The notes: generated from the sequence alone by a model not told the origin. Positions 8,764-19,768 are shown, counted from the first letter of the stretch. The stretch is 64,000 bases of DNA from Mycobacterium sp. MFM001 (GCF_003402475.1 NZ_BFAB01000003.1:248001-312000); one strand, 5' to 3'. Numbers and translations are program-made.

Positions 8764-11700
8764 CTAGTCTGATTCCGGCAGCTGACCGGCCAGGTACTCG
8801 GCGAGCCCGCCGATGGTCGGGTAGTCGAATACCGCGGTGGCGTTGATCGTGAACATGCCACCGAACTGGCTGTGCAACCGGTTTCGCAGCTCGATCGCCA
8901 TCAGTGAATCCGTGCCCAGGTCCAAGAACCGGCTGGTTGCGGCGGGCGGTTGCGCGAGCCGCAGGAATCCCTGCACTTCGCGCTGCAGGAATTCGGTGAT
9001 GAACGCGGCACGCTGCGCCACCGGTATCTCCTGCAGCTGCCGGAGCAACTCGGCATCCCCGGTAGACTCCCCGGCCGCACTCGGCAACACGAGGTCCAGA
9101 ATCGGTGGCCGAGAACTGCCCAGCACCTTCAGGGCACGCTGCCAATTGGCCTTGAGGACGGTGGCCTGCGCAGTTCCGTTCGCGACGACCTCGGCCAGCG
9201 CGCCGAGGGCTGCCGACGGTTCCAGCGGAATCAGGCCCTGCGCAGTGAGATTGGCGCGCGCGGCCTCCGACGAGGCCATGCCGCCCTGTGCCCAGGGACC
9301 AAAATTGACACCGGTGGCCGGCAAGCCTCGGGCCTGCCGCTGGGCGACCAGCCCGTCGAGCAGCGCATTGGCGGTCGAGTAGTTGGCCTGCCCGGGTGAA
9401 CCGAGCAAGCTGGACACCGAAGAGGACACGATGAAGAAGTCCAGATCATCATCGTTCGTCAGCCGATCCAAGTAGCAGGCACCGAATGCTTTGGCCGCCA
9501 GCGTCGTTCGGAACCGCTCCGGCGTCTGCTCAGAGAGCAGCGCGTCGTCGAGCACGCCCGCCAGATGCGCCACACCGGCCAGCGGCGGCAACTCCGCGCG
9601 AATCCGCTCCAGCAGCTTTTCCACTTCTGACTCGTCGCCGACGTCGGCCGTAAACGTGTGGATCCGGCAACGGTAGCGCTCGATGATGTCCTCGATGACC
9701 CGCTGCGCGTCCGCGTCGGGGGTGCGCCGGCTGGTCAGCACAATGTCACCGGCGCCGAGTTGGGCCAGATACGACGCCGTGTGCAGGCCAATCGCACCGA
9801 GTCCACCGGTGATCAGATAGCTGCGATCACCGCGCGGCTGTAGCGGTTTGGGCATTTGCAGCACGATCTTGCCGATATGGCGCGCCTGCTGCATGCGCCG
9901 AAACGCCGTCTTGGCCTCGGTCAGCGGGTAGATCTCGGCGGGCAGCGGCGTCCACTCGCCGCTGGCCAGCCCGTCCGACACCTCGCCCAGCAGGCGACGA
10001 ATGCGCTCAGGCTCTTGCACGCAGGCCCAGTCCAACGCGACGATCTCGTAAGCGATATCGGGACGGGCCGCCGCCATCTGCTCCCGAGTCCAGATGTCGC
10101 GCTTGGCGATCTCGACGAAACGGCCATTCTGGGCGGTGGCCCGAACCGTCGCTTCGATGAACCCCTCGTTGGTCAGGCTGTTGAGCACCACGTCCACACC
10201 GGCACCGTCGGTGTCGGCGAGGATCTGATCGGCGAAATCCGTACTGCGCGAGTCGTAGACGTATTCCACTCCCAGCTTTCGCAGTGTCGCGCGTTTGTAG
10301 GTGCTCGCGGTGGCGAAGACGACCGCACCGTGCTGCTGGGCCATCTGGATGGCGGCCAAGCCCACACCACCACTGGCGGCGTGGATGAGCACCCGGTCGC
10401 CGGGTTTCAGCTGCGCCCAGTCGAACGCGAGCCGGACGGTGAGTGCCGCAGCGGGAATGGTCGCCGCCTCTATCGCACTCACGCCGTTGGGAATCGGCGC
10501 CAACAACTGGGCCGGCACGTTGAACCGGCTGGCGAACGCGCCCTGCATGAAACCGTAGACACGTTGGCCGATCTCGAGCCCGGTGACGCCGTCACCCAAC
10601 TGTGTGACGACGCCGGCGAAGTCGCCGCCGAGCGGGCCCGGATCACCCGGGTAGAGGCCCAGCACATTCAGCACTTCCCGGAAGTTCAACCCACCGGCCT
10701 CGACCCTCACCTGTACACAGCCCTCGTCCGGCGGCGCCACTTCGGTCTCGCTCACCCGCAGGTTGTCGATCGCGCCGCGTTCAGTCGGCGCCAGGACGTA
10801 GTCGGCCGCACGCGGTATCGCGAGGTGACCGCTGCGTGACCATTGCAGCAACCTGGGCGTCAAGAACTTCCCTTGCCGCAGAGCGAGTTCGGGCTCGCCG
10901 GCCGGTGTACCAAGGAGGCCGGCCAGTGCGTGCACAGCTTCGTTCGAGCCGTCGTAATCGACGAGCCTGCAACGCAGAGCCGGTTCCTCATTGATGACGG
11001 TGCGCCCCAGTCCCCACAGCGCCGCCTGCACCGGATCGACCGGCTCGCCGGACTCGGTTGCCACGGCCCGTTCGGTGACGATCCACAGCCCGTTGGGAAG
11101 CTTGACCGCCTCATCGGCCTGCAGCGTATGCACCACGCTGAGCAGGTGGGCGATCTCGCTTTCCAGCCGCGCAGCAGCGTCAGCGGTCGACTCGTCTGCG
11201 CTCGCCCCGGCGCCGCGCCAGACAATCCCGGAGATCGGCATCCCGCGCTCGTGAGCCTGTGCAACCAGCTTCCCAGCCAGTTCTGGATCTGTCTTCCGGT
11301 CAAAAGAGATGCAGCCCGGCAGCTCGGCTGCGAGTTCGTCGAATCCGGCGACCAGCCATGTGCCACTGGCATTTCCGAGGCCCTCACCTGAGGGTGGGGG
11401 CGGCACCTCGTGCCAGCCGAGGCTATACAGCAGCCTGGTGGAATCGCCGCCGAGCCCCCGCAACAGCGCCTCCCGTGGCGCGCGCTTGACGGTGAACTCG
11501 CGAATCCCGCCCAGCTGGCGGCCATCTCGATCGACGAAATCGATATCGAAGACTTGCGTTTCGCTGTCGAGAGCGCTGGCATGCCACTTCCCGCGGCAAT
11601 AGAACCGCCGGGGCATCTTCTCCCGCAACATCACTTGCCCGTACCGCAGCGGCAACAGCAGGTCGGTCAAACCCTGTTCGGCCGCGGTAATCGCCGGGAA

Positions 11701-14700
11701 CGCCGGGAAGACAACGCCGGTGCACAGATCGAGCAGCACCGGGTGCATCGGCTCGGTTCCAAGGTGTTCGGCGAGTTCGTCGCCGGCGACGATATCGCCG
11801 ATCGCCTCACCCTCACCAACCCACAGCGACTTCAAGGAACCGGACCAGGTGGTCCCCCATTCCAGCTCGCTGGCGGCAAAAGACTCGAACAGTTCCTGCG
11901 GACGCATGCGGTCCGACCGCTCGATCGCCGCCTCGATGGAGTCCGCCGGATCGGGTGCCGGCTCGTCATCGACACCGCTTACGACGGTGCCGTCGGCGTT
12001 CAACGACCATTCGGCATCACGGACGCCATACGGACGGCTGTTCACGCGGAAGCTCCACCCCCCGTCGTCGAGCGGATGCAACGTCAGCTGCACTTCGCGG
12101 GAGTCCTTCTCGGGCAGGACGATCGGCTCGTAGAAGATCACGTCTTTCACCCGCGCCGGCGGACCGACTGCGGCCAGGGCCATCGCCGCATACGTCGCCC
12201 CGGGAACGACCACGGTGCCGTAGATGACGTGATCGGAAAGCCACGGCTGCGACTTGACGGACAGCCTGCTGGTATACACAGAGTCGCCCGAGGCCAGATC
12301 CTTTGCGGTGCCGAGGATTCCGGATGCTGCGGCACCATCCACGGCGATACCGGAGGTCTTGGGCCAGAAGCGGCGGCGCTGGAACGGGTAGGTGGGCAAC
12401 TCGAGCCTGCGGCGAGGCGCACGATGCAACGCATCGAACTCGGGGCGATGACCGCTGACATAGGCGCCCGCCAAGGCTTCTGCGATTTGACGCCGGTCAC
12501 CTACGCCCTTGCGCAGAGAAACGATCGCACGCGGCGCGGCCAGGTGTTCCGGCCAGACCTGCACCGCCGCCCCGGTCAGCACGGGTTGCGGACCGATCTC
12601 CATCAGCACCGAGCATCCCAGCGCCGCGACGGTGCGCACGCTTTCGGCGAACTGCACCGGCTGGCGGGAATGCCGCCGCCAATACCCCGCGTCGAGTGGG
12701 GTTGCCGCGGTGAGCACGGTGCCGGTGCGGTTGCAGACCAGCGGCAACGTCGGCGCAGCGAACTGCAACCGCGCGGCGTACGACTCGAACTCGCCGAGTA
12801 CCGGCTCCAGCAACTCCGAATGGAACGCGTGGCTGGTTTCCAGCCAGCTGCAGCGGATTCCGTCGTTGCCAAACGTTGCGACTATCTGCTCTAGATCTGC
12901 GCCGGGACCCGAGAGCACCGTGTTGGGGCCGTTGTAGGCCGCAACCGACACTCGGGGAAATTCGGTGGCGAGCGCCTCGACCTGCTTGGCGTCGGCGAAC
13001 ACCGCGACCATGCGCCCGCCTTCCGGCAGGCTGCCGAACAGCCGGCCCCGCTCGGCCATCAGCCGCGCCCCGTCCTCCATGCTGAATACCCCGGCCACAC
13101 ACGCCGCGGCGTATTGGCCGACGCTGTGCCCCAGCACCACATCGGGCTCGATGCCCCACGACTGCCATAGCCGGGCCAGGCCCATCTCGACGGCGAAAAG
13201 CGCCGGCTGGGCAAACGAGGTGTGCCGCAACGTTTCTGCGGTGTCCCTGTCGGCGGCGAACAGCACGTCCAGCAACGGTCGCGCCAGGATCTCGTTGGCT
13301 GCGTCCGCGCAGCGGGTCACCGCGTCAGCGAAAACCGGTTCGGCGTCGAACAATTCGCGCGCCATTCCGGGATGCTGGCTGCCCTGGCCGGTGAACAGCC
13401 ACGCCGTCGTCGGCCGGTCAGCGCACTCGCCACGTAGCACACCGGGCCGCAGACGGTTGTCGGCCAAGTCGGCCAAGCCGTCTCGTGCTGTCCGGACGGA
13501 ATCCACGACCAGCGCGGCCCGGTGTTCGAAATGCGATCGCCCCACCCCGGCCGTCAGGCACACGTCGACGATGTCGACGTCCGGGTGGCCGTCCAGCCAG
13601 GAGCCGTAGCGTTGCGCCAACGCCACCAACGCTTCTGGCGACCGCGCCGAGAGCGGCAGCACGCTCACCGCATCGTCGTGAGCGTCCGACTCGGGCTCGG
13701 TGGGGGCTGCCGGTTGCGGCGCCTCTTCGACCAGCACGTGCGCGTTGGTGCCGGTGAACCCGAACGAGCTGACGCCCGCACGTCGCGGCCTGCCGTTGGC
13801 CTGCCACGGAGTTGGCTTGTCCAGGACCTGCACGGGCAGTGAATCCCACGGGATGTGCGGCGACGGCTTGTCGAAGTGCAGGCTGGCCGGCAGCACTCCG
13901 TGTTGCAGCGACAACACGACCTTGATCAGACCTGCGGCCCCCGATGCCGACTCGAGGTGGCCGATGTTGGTCTTGACGGAACCCATCAGCAGTGGGCGGC
14001 CCGAGTCACGGCCGTCGCCGTAAACGGCGCCGGCGGCCTGCGCTTCGATCGGATCACCCAGCGGGGTACCCGTCCCATGCGCCTCGAGGTAATCGACGTC
14101 GCCGCCGGTCAGGCCGGCACGCGCCAGCGCCGTGGCGATAAGCCGTTGCTGTGCACCACCGTTGGGCACGGTCAAGCCGCTGGACGCGCCGTCCTGGTTG
14201 ACCGCGCTGCCCGGGATCACCGCGGCAACCCGGTCGCCGTCGCGCACCGCGTCGCTGAGCCTCTTGAGCACCAAAATCCCGCAGCCTTCGCTGCGGACAT
14301 AGCCGTCGGCGGAGGCGTCGAACGTCTTGCACCGCCCGACGGGCGAGAGCATCCTGGCGCGCGAGGCCGCGACCACCGTTACCGGGCTCAGTAGGACATT
14401 CACGCCGCCGGCCAGCGCCAGATCGCAGTCACCGGAATGCAATGCCTGGCAGGCCTGATGGACGGCGACAAGCGACGAGCTGCACGCGGTGTCGACCGCC
14501 ACCGCCGGCCCTTCGAAGCCTAAGGCGAAAGCAACCCGACCGGAGATGGCATTGAGCGCATTGCCGGTGATGAAGTAGGGCTCGATTTTGTCGATCGACT
14601 CGGCGGACAGCAGATGGGCGTATTCGTTGGCGGCCACCCCCGCGAAGATGCCGGTTCGGCTGCCGCGCAAGGCAGATGGTGCATACCCGGCCCTTTCGAG

Positions 14701-17700
14701 GGCTTCCCAAACCGTTTCGAGCATCAGCCGCTGCTGCGGCTCGATCCAGACGGCTTCGCGCGGCGAGATGCCGAAGAATTCCGGATCGAATCCGTCGATC
14801 CCGTCGAGGAATCCGCCGAAGCGCGTGTAGGTCTTGCCCGCACTATCTGGATCCGGGTCGTAGAACTCGTCGATGTCGAACCGGTCCTCCGGGACCTCCC
14901 GGATGGCGTCTACACCGTCGGACAACACCTCCCAGAACGCTTCCGGATTGGGCGCGCCCGGGAAACGGCACGACACAGCAACGATCGCGATCGGCTCGTC
15001 GGTGCGTGTCGGTGCTACCGACGCCGGCTGGGGCGCTGAAGCTTTCTCGCCGAGCTCGAGCACGTCGCCGAGCAGGTAGTCCACGACGTTGGACAGACGC
15101 GGGTAGTCCATCGCCAGCGTCGCCGGGATTTCCTTGCCCACTCCTTGCTCGATGCGGCGCCGCAATTCCACGGCCATCAGCGAATCCATGCCGAGATCGA
15201 AAAATCCGGCGTCCTCCCGGATCTCCGCGGCGTCGACGCGCGTCACTTCTGCTACCGCGTCGCGCAGGTAATCCGTCATGAGCTTCCTGCGCTGCTGCAC
15301 CGGAGCTGCTGCGAGCCGCTCGACCAGTTCCGGCTTGCCCGACGGCGTCGTCGCCGGTACCGCGCTGGGCACCTCGCGTTCCAACTCCGCCAGGAACCCG
15401 CGCCGGCCGGCCTGCTGGTAGAGCGGCAGGAAGCGGGCCCAGTCGATGCGGGCCACAACGGCTTGCCCCGACGACGCCATGGCATCGGCCATACCCGCGA
15501 GCGCATCGGCGGGCGATAGCGTTCGGACTCCGCGCTGATCCAGTCGCGCCCGAGCCTGGGCGTCGGCCATGCCCGCCGACCACGGACCGAAATTCACACT
15601 CAGCCCGGGAACGCCCCGCTCCCGCAGCCGCCAGGCCAGCCCGTCGAGGAAAGCATTAGCGGCGCCGTAGGCGGTCTGCCCGAAGCTTCCCCATACTGAC
15701 GCGATCGAGGAGGTGCTCAGGAAAAAGTCCAGCTGCAGGTCAGCGGCCGCTTCGCTCAAATGCCAAGCACCCCAGACCTTCCCGGCGAAAACGCGGTCCA
15801 GCTCGGCATCGTCCGGGGCGCTCAGCGGGGTGTTGCCGACCTCGCCCGCGGCATGGACGATGCCGGCCAACGGCGGCAGTTCGGCCTGCACAGTGGCCAG
15901 CAGGCGTGCGACGTCGTGCGCGTCGGCGACATCGGCAGCAACGACCCGGAATTCGCAACCGTGTGCTTCGCTCAACGCGTCGATGCGTCGTTGTGCCGCT
16001 TCGCCGGGCGAGCGTCGGCCGGTCAACACCAGATGACGGGCGCCGTGCGCGGCCAGGTATCCGGCAATTTCCAGCCCGAGCGAACCGAGCCCTCCGGTCA
16101 CCAGATATGTTGCGTCACCGCGCAGTGCCGGTGTTGTGGCGCTGGGCTGTCCATCGCGTCGAACCAGCCGTGGCACGTAGACCGTCTGATCACGCAGGGC
16201 CAGTTGGTCTTCCCTGATGGCCGACTCGCGTGCGGGGGCACCTACCTGATCGAGCAGCCGCGACCATTCCTCGGCGGTGCCGTCGGCCAGATCCACCAGT
16301 CCGCCCCATACCTGGGGATGCTCCAGTGCGGCGGCACGGCCGAACCCCCAGAGGCAGCTCTGATCCGGCGACAGAGTGTCGGCGTCGGTGACACGCTGCG
16401 CGCCGCGGGTCACCAGCCAAATCGGTGTGCGCACTTCGGCTGCGACCGCGGCGCGGAAGAGTCGGCGTGTCCCGCGCAGGATTTGGTGTTGCATCCGCAA
16501 CAGCGACTGCATCGACGGTGCGGTGTCGGGGCCGACGGCCGCGACATGCAGGATTCGTAGTGCCGGTTCGTCTTCCGCCGCAGCGCGCAGCGCGGTCGCA
16601 AGCTGTTCCTCTTCCGCGTCGGACATCGGCAACCCGAGGGTTCGATAGTGGTATCCGCGCGCGCTCAACGCGTCAACCAAAGGCTGAACTACGTCGGGAT
16701 CGTCGCCGACGACGAGCCACGTGGATCCCTCGCCGGCGCCTGCACCGGCGATCGCGGATTTCTCCCACCGGAACTCGTAGCGGGCATCCGAGATCGACTG
16801 GGTTTTACGCTGCCGATTGTGTTGTGCGGCAAGCTTTGCCAACACGCTCAGGGTCTGGTGATCGTCGCTCGCGCCGTCGATCAGGGCCGCGAGCTCCTCG
16901 ATCCGGCCATCCTCGAGGAGCCGAACGGCCTGCGACTGCGCCGCGCCGTTTTGTTGTTGGTCACGGTTGGGTCGATTGTCTCGGAACGAGTACTGGCGAC
17001 GCTGGAATGGGTAGGTCGGCAGGTCGAGCTTGCGCGCCGGGCCCAGGACAGCGCCGAAGTCGGGCTGGTGGCCCAAAACGTACGCGTCGGCAAGGGCTTC
17101 GGTGATCTGTCGGTGGTCGGCGGTGTTGCGGCGCAATGACGCGATTGCCCGCGGTGTGGTTGCTGGGTCAGGCCATGCCCGCATAGATGCGGCGGTGAGC
17201 ACCGGCTGCGGGCCGATCTCCAACAGCACTTTGCAGCCCAGATCGGCCAGGGTGCGCACGCTCTTGGCGAATTCCACCGGCTGCCGCGCGTGGCGGCGCC
17301 AGTAGTTGCCGTCCAGCTTCACGCTCCGGCCCACTGTGCCGCCGGTGCGGTTGCAGACCAGAATGCGTTGTGGCGAACTGAAGTTGAACTGGTTCGCATA
17401 GGACTCGAAGTCGTCGAGGATCGGATCGAGCAGCGCCGAGTGGAATGCGTGGCTGGTCTCGAGCCAGTCACACCGGACACCGTCGGCCTGAAGCGCCGAC
17501 ACCGCCTGCTCCAGATCCTGTGCGGGTCCTGACAATACGGTGTTCGCGCCGTTGTAGGCGGCCACCGACAGGCTCGGGAACTCGTCGGTGAAGCTCTCCA
17601 CCCGCTCGGCGGCGGTGAACACCGCGGCCATCCGGCCGCCCGCGGGCAAGCTGCCGAAAAGGCGGCCGCGCTCGGCCATCAGCAGCATGCCGTCTTCGAG

Positions 17701-19644
17701 GCGCAGCACGCCCGCGACACATGCCGCCGAGTACTGGCCGACGCTGTGGCCCAGCACCACGTCGGGTTCGAAGCCCCAGGACTGCCACAGCCGGGCCAGG
17801 CCCATCTCCACCGCGAACAGCGCAGGCTGGGCGTACGACGTTTGTCGCAGCGTGTCGTCGTTGCCCGGGCCGAAAATCACGTCGAGCAAGGGTTTTTCGA
17901 GAACGTCAGCGACCACTTCTGCGCACCGGGTCAGAGTCTCGGCGAAAACCGGCTCGGTGTCGAACAACTCGCGGGCCATGCCCGGGTACTGGCTACCCTG
18001 ACCGGTGAACAGCCACGCCGTTTTCGGCGCGTCGTCGGATACTCCGCGCACCAAACCGGGCGCCGGGCGGTCGTCGGCGAGTGCAGCGAGCAACTCGCCG
18101 ACAGATTCTCGCGAGTTGACCACCAACGCGGCCCGGTGCTCCACGTGTGCTCGTCCCACCCCGGCGGTAAAGCAGACGTCGGCCAACGTGGCCTCCGGGT
18201 GTGAGCTCAACCAGGTGCGGTATTGATCGGCAAGCTGCACCAAAGCGGCGGGGGTGCGCGCCGACAGCGGAAGTATGCGGAAGCGCCGCTGGTCGACCGG
18301 AAGCGGTGCCACAGCGGGCTCGGCCGGCTCCTCGGGCGCTTCGGAGAGGATGACGTGTGCGTTGGTCCCGGCGAACCCGAACGAGCTGACGCCCGCAATA
18401 CGCGGCTGCCCGTTGCGTTCCCAGGCAGTCGCCTCCTGCACAACCTGCAGCGGAAGCCGGTCCCAGGGAATGTGCGGCGACGGATTGCGGAAATGCAGGT
18501 GCCCTGGCAGCAACCCGTGCTCAAGTGACAGGACCACCTTGATGACACCTGCGATCCCGGCGGCGGCTTCCAGATGCCCGATGTTCGTTTTCACCGAGCC
18601 GATCAACAGCGGCCGGCTCGCGTCGCGCCCGACGCCGAGCACCGCACCCGCGGCCTGGGCCTCGATCGGATCGCCCAGCGATGTCCCAGTCCCATGCGCC
18701 TCCAGGTACTCGACGTCGCTGGCCGCCAGACCGGCGCGCTTCAGCGCCTCGGCGATAACCCGTTGCTGGGCACCACCATTCGGCACCGTCAAGCCGCCCG
18801 ATGCGCCGTCCTGGTTGACCGCGCTGCCCCGGATCACGGCGCGGATCCGGTCGCCGTCGCGAATCGCGTCCTCGAGCCGCTTGACGACAATGACACCGCA
18901 ACCCTCGCCGCGGACATAGCCGTCTGCAGCCGCGTCGAATGTCTTGCACCGGCCGTCGGGTGCGAGCATGTGCGCACTGGAAAAAGTGATCATCGTTGCG
19001 GGCGTGAGCAAGACGTTCGCGCCGCCGGCCAGCGCAAGGTCGCATTCCCCCAAGCGGAGCGCTTGGCATGCCTGGTGGATTGCCACCAACGACGAGCTGC
19101 ACGCCGTGTCGACGGCGACCGCCGGGCCCTGCAGCCCCAACCGGTAGCTGATCCGCCCGGCCGCGGCGGCGTTCGACGTACCGATCGCCATATAGGCTTC
19201 GATTTCGGAATAGGTCAGCTCGTCAGATGCCATCCCCAGGTAGTCGTGCGTGGACAACCCGACGAATACACCGGTGTTGGTATTCGCCAAAGCCGTTGGC
19301 GCGGTGCCCGAATGCTCCACCGCCCGCCACGCCGTCTCCAGCAAGATCCGATGCTGCGGGTCCATCAACCTGACCTCGCGCGCCGACATGCCGAAAAACG
19401 GCGCGTCGAACCCCGTTACGTCGTCGACGAAACCTGCCCGCCGGGTCACCACCTTGCCGGGTGCGTCGGGATCCGGGTCGAAGAATTCATCGGCATCCCA
19501 CCGCTCCTGCGGCACCTCCGATACCGCGTCCCGGCCGTGCCGCAGCACGTCCCAAAACTCGTCCGTGTTCGCAGCACCCGGGAAGCGCGCCGCGTAGCCG
19601 ACGATCGCGAAACTTGACTGCTGCTCGCCTTCGGCGGATGCCAT
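8764..19644 (-). CDS. pks: Bimodular type I polyketide synthase of the trehalose polyphleate locus
   Basis: The 3626-residue enzyme reads KS (10–435; Cys182 in DTACSSS, His317, His357), AT (540–830; Ser634 in GHSVG), KR (1176–1355) and ACP (Ser1488). The second module is KS (1545–1970; Cys1721), AT (2078–2370; Ser2174), DH (His2472, Asp2639), ER (2950–3265; HAASGGVG), KR (3272–3450) and ACP (Ser3580). Both AT domains carry HAFH, typical of malonyl-CoA. There is no N-terminal ACP and no thioesterase. The architecture and neighbours match the TPP synthase that makes phleic acids, whose repeat is one double bond per four carbons. The start at 19644 follows AGAGGGA; 72 further upstream residues are open but unlike KS. 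It is divergent from papA3. Confidence 0.93.
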   Translation of the reverse strand: MASAEGEQQSSFAIVGYAARFPGAANTDEFWDVLRHGRDAVSEVPQERWDADEFFDPDPDAPGKVVTRRAGFVDDVTGFDAPFFGMSAREVRLMDPQHRILLETAWRAVEHSGTAPTALANTNTGVFVGLSTHDYLGMASDELTYSEIEAYMAIGTSNAAAAGRISYRLGLQGPAVAVDTACSSSLVAIHQACQALRLGECDLALAGGANVLLTPATMITFSSAHMLAPDGRCKTFDAAADGYVRGEGCGVIVVKRLEDAIRDGDRIRAVIRGSAVNQDGASGGLTVPNGGAQQRVIAEALKRAGLAASDVEYLEAHGTGTSLGDPIEAQAAGAVLGVGRDASRPLLIGSVKTNIGHLEAAAGIAGVIKVVLSLEHGLLPGHLHFRNPSPHIPWDRLPLQVVQEATAWERNGQPRIAGVSSFGFAGTNAHVILSEAPEEPAEPAVAPLPVDQRRFRILPLSARTPAALVQLADQYRTWLSSHPEATLADVCFTAGVGRAHVEHRAALVVNSRESVGELLAALADDRPAPGLVRGVSDDAPKTAWLFTGQGSQYPGMARELFDTEPVFAETLTRCAEVVADVLEKPLLDVIFGPGNDDTLRQTSYAQPALFAVEMGLARLWQSWGFEPDVVLGHSVGQYSAACVAGVLRLEDGMLLMAERGRLFGSLPAGGRMAAVFTAAERVESFTDEFPSLSVAAYNGANTVLSGPAQDLEQAVSALQADGVRCDWLETSHAFHSALLDPILDDFESYANQFNFSSPQRILVCNRTGGTVGRSVKLDGNYWRRHARQPVEFAKSVRTLADLGCKVLLEIGPQPVLTAASMRAWPDPATTPRAIASLRRNTADHRQITEALADAYVLGHQPDFGAVLGPARKLDLPTYPFQRRQYSFRDNRPNRDQQQNGAAQSQAVRLLEDGRIEELAALIDGASDDHQTLSVLAKLAAQHNRQRKTQSISDARYEFRWEKSAIAGAGAGEGSTWLVVGDDPDVVQPLVDALSARGYHYRTLGLPMSDAEEEQLATALRAAAEDEPALRILHVAAVGPDTAPSMQSLLRMQHQILRGTRRLFRAAVAAEVRTPIWLVTRGAQRVTDADTLSPDQSCLWGFGRAAALEHPQVWGGLVDLADGTAEEWSRLLDQVGAPARESAIREDQLALRDQTVYVPRLVRRDGQPSATTPALRGDATYLVTGGLGSLGLEIAGYLAAHGARHLVLTGRRSPGEAAQRRIDALSEAHGCEFRVVAADVADAHDVARLLATVQAELPPLAGIVHAAGEVGNTPLSAPDDAELDRVFAGKVWGAWHLSEAAADLQLDFFLSTSSIASVWGSFGQTAYGAANAFLDGLAWRLRERGVPGLSVNFGPWSAGMADAQARARLDQRGVRTLSPADALAGMADAMASSGQAVVARIDWARFLPLYQQAGRRGFLAELEREVPSAVPATTPSGKPELVERLAAAPVQQRRKLMTDYLRDAVAEVTRVDAAEIREDAGFFDLGMDSLMAVELRRRIEQGVGKEIPATLAMDYPRLSNVVDYLLGDVLELGEKASAPQPASVAPTRTDEPIAIVAVSCRFPGAPNPEAFWEVLSDGVDAIREVPEDRFDIDEFYDPDPDSAGKTYTRFGGFLDGIDGFDPEFFGISPREAVWIEPQQRLMLETVWEALERAGYAPSALRGSRTGIFAGVAANEYAHLLSAESIDKIEPYFITGNALNAISGRVAFALGFEGPAVAVDTACSSSLVAVHQACQALHSGDCDLALAGGVNVLLSPVTVVAASRARMLSPVGRCKTFDASADGYVRSEGCGILVLKRLSDAVRDGDRVAAVIPGSAVNQDGASSGLTVPNGGAQQRLIATALARAGLTGGDVDYLEAHGTGTPLGDPIEAQAAGAVYGDGRDSGRPLLMGSVKTNIGHLESASGAAGLIKVVLSLQHGVLPASLHFDKPSPHIPWDSLPVQVLDKPTPWQANGRPRRAGVSSFGFTGTNAHVLVEEAPQPAAPTEPESDAHDDAVSVLPLSARSPEALVALAQRYGSWLDGHPDVDIVDVCLTAGVGRSHFEHRAALVVDSVRTARDGLADLADNRLRPGVLRGECADRPTTAWLFTGQGSQHPGMARELFDAEPVFADAVTRCADAANEILARPLLDVLFAADRDTAETLRHTSFAQPALFAVEMGLARLWQSWGIEPDVVLGHSVGQYAAACVAGVFSMEDGARLMAERGRLFGSLPEGGRMVAVFADAKQVEALATEFPRVSVAAYNGPNTVLSGPGADLEQIVATFGNDGIRCSWLETSHAFHSELLEPVLGEFESYAARLQFAAPTLPLVCNRTGTVLTAATPLDAGYWRRHSRQPVQFAESVRTVAALGCSVLMEIGPQPVLTGAAVQVWPEHLAAPRAIVSLRKGVGDRRQIAEALAGAYVSGHRPEFDALHRAPRRRLELPTYPFQRRRFWPKTSGIAVDGAAASGILGTAKDLASGDSVYTSRLSVKSQPWLSDHVIYGTVVVPGATYAAMALAAVGPPARVKDVIFYEPIVLPEKDSREVQLTLHPLDDGGWSFRVNSRPYGVRDAEWSLNADGTVVSGVDDEPAPDPADSIEAAIERSDRMRPQELFESFAASELEWGTTWSGSLKSLWVGEGEAIGDIVAGDELAEHLGTEPMHPVLLDLCTGVVFPAFPAITAAEQGLTDLLLPLRYGQVMLREKMPRRFYCRGKWHASALDSETQVFDIDFVDRDGRQLGGIREFTVKRAPREALLRGLGGDSTRLLYSLGWHEVPPPPSGEGLGNASGTWLVAGFDELAAELPGCISFDRKTDPELAGKLVAQAHERGMPISGIVWRGAGASADESTADAAARLESEIAHLLSVVHTLQADEAVKLPNGLWIVTERAVATESGEPVDPVQAALWGLGRTVINEEPALRCRLVDYDGSNEAVHALAGLLGTPAGEPELALRQGKFLTPRLLQWSRSGHLAIPRAADYVLAPTERGAIDNLRVSETEVAPPDEGCVQVRVEAGGLNFREVLNVLGLYPGDPGPLGGDFAGVVTQLGDGVTGLEIGQRVYGFMQGAFASRFNVPAQLLAPIPNGVSAIEAATIPAAALTVRLAFDWAQLKPGDRVLIHAASGGVGLAAIQMAQQHGAVVFATASTYKRATLRKLGVEYVYDSRSTDFADQILADTDGAGVDVVLNSLTNEGFIEATVRATAQNGRFVEIAKRDIWTREQMAAARPDIAYEIVALDWACVQEPERIRRLLGEVSDGLASGEWTPLPAEIYPLTEAKTAFRRMQQARHIGKIVLQMPKPLQPRGDRSYLITGGLGAIGLHTASYLAQLGAGDIVLTSRRTPDADAQRVIEDIIERYRCRIHTFTADVGDESEVEKLLERIRAELPPLAGVAHLAGVLDDALLSEQTPERFRTTLAAKAFGACYLDRLTNDDDLDFFIVSSSVSSLLGSPGQANYSTANALLDGLVAQRQARGLPATGVNFGPWAQGGMASSEAARANLTAQGLIPLEPSAALGALAEVVANGTAQATVLKANWQRALKVLGSSRPPILDLVLPSAAGESTGDAELLRQLQEIPVAQRAAFITEFLQREVQGFLRLAQPPAATSRFLDLGTDSLMAIELRNRLHSQFGGMFTINATAVFDYPTIGGLAEYLAGQLPESD

Positions 19645-19754
19645 ACGGCTGTCCCTCTCTGTTGGGGCGGTGACGATTCGGTCGTCGCGCACGTCCGCGC
19701 GGCTCGGTCGCGCATCAGAATTGCTGCCGCGGGCCAGGATTGCAAGTGCGTTGC

Positions 19755-19768
19755 CGGCACCGGTGCCG
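19755..19768. repeat. Perfect 14-bp palindrome in the pks upstream region
   Basis: CGGCACCGGTGCCG is a perfect palindrome about 111 bp upstream of the pks ATG, in the 292-bp divergent region between pks and papA3. It could be an operator or a leader hairpin. No convincing pks promoter was identified around it. Confidence 0.45.
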
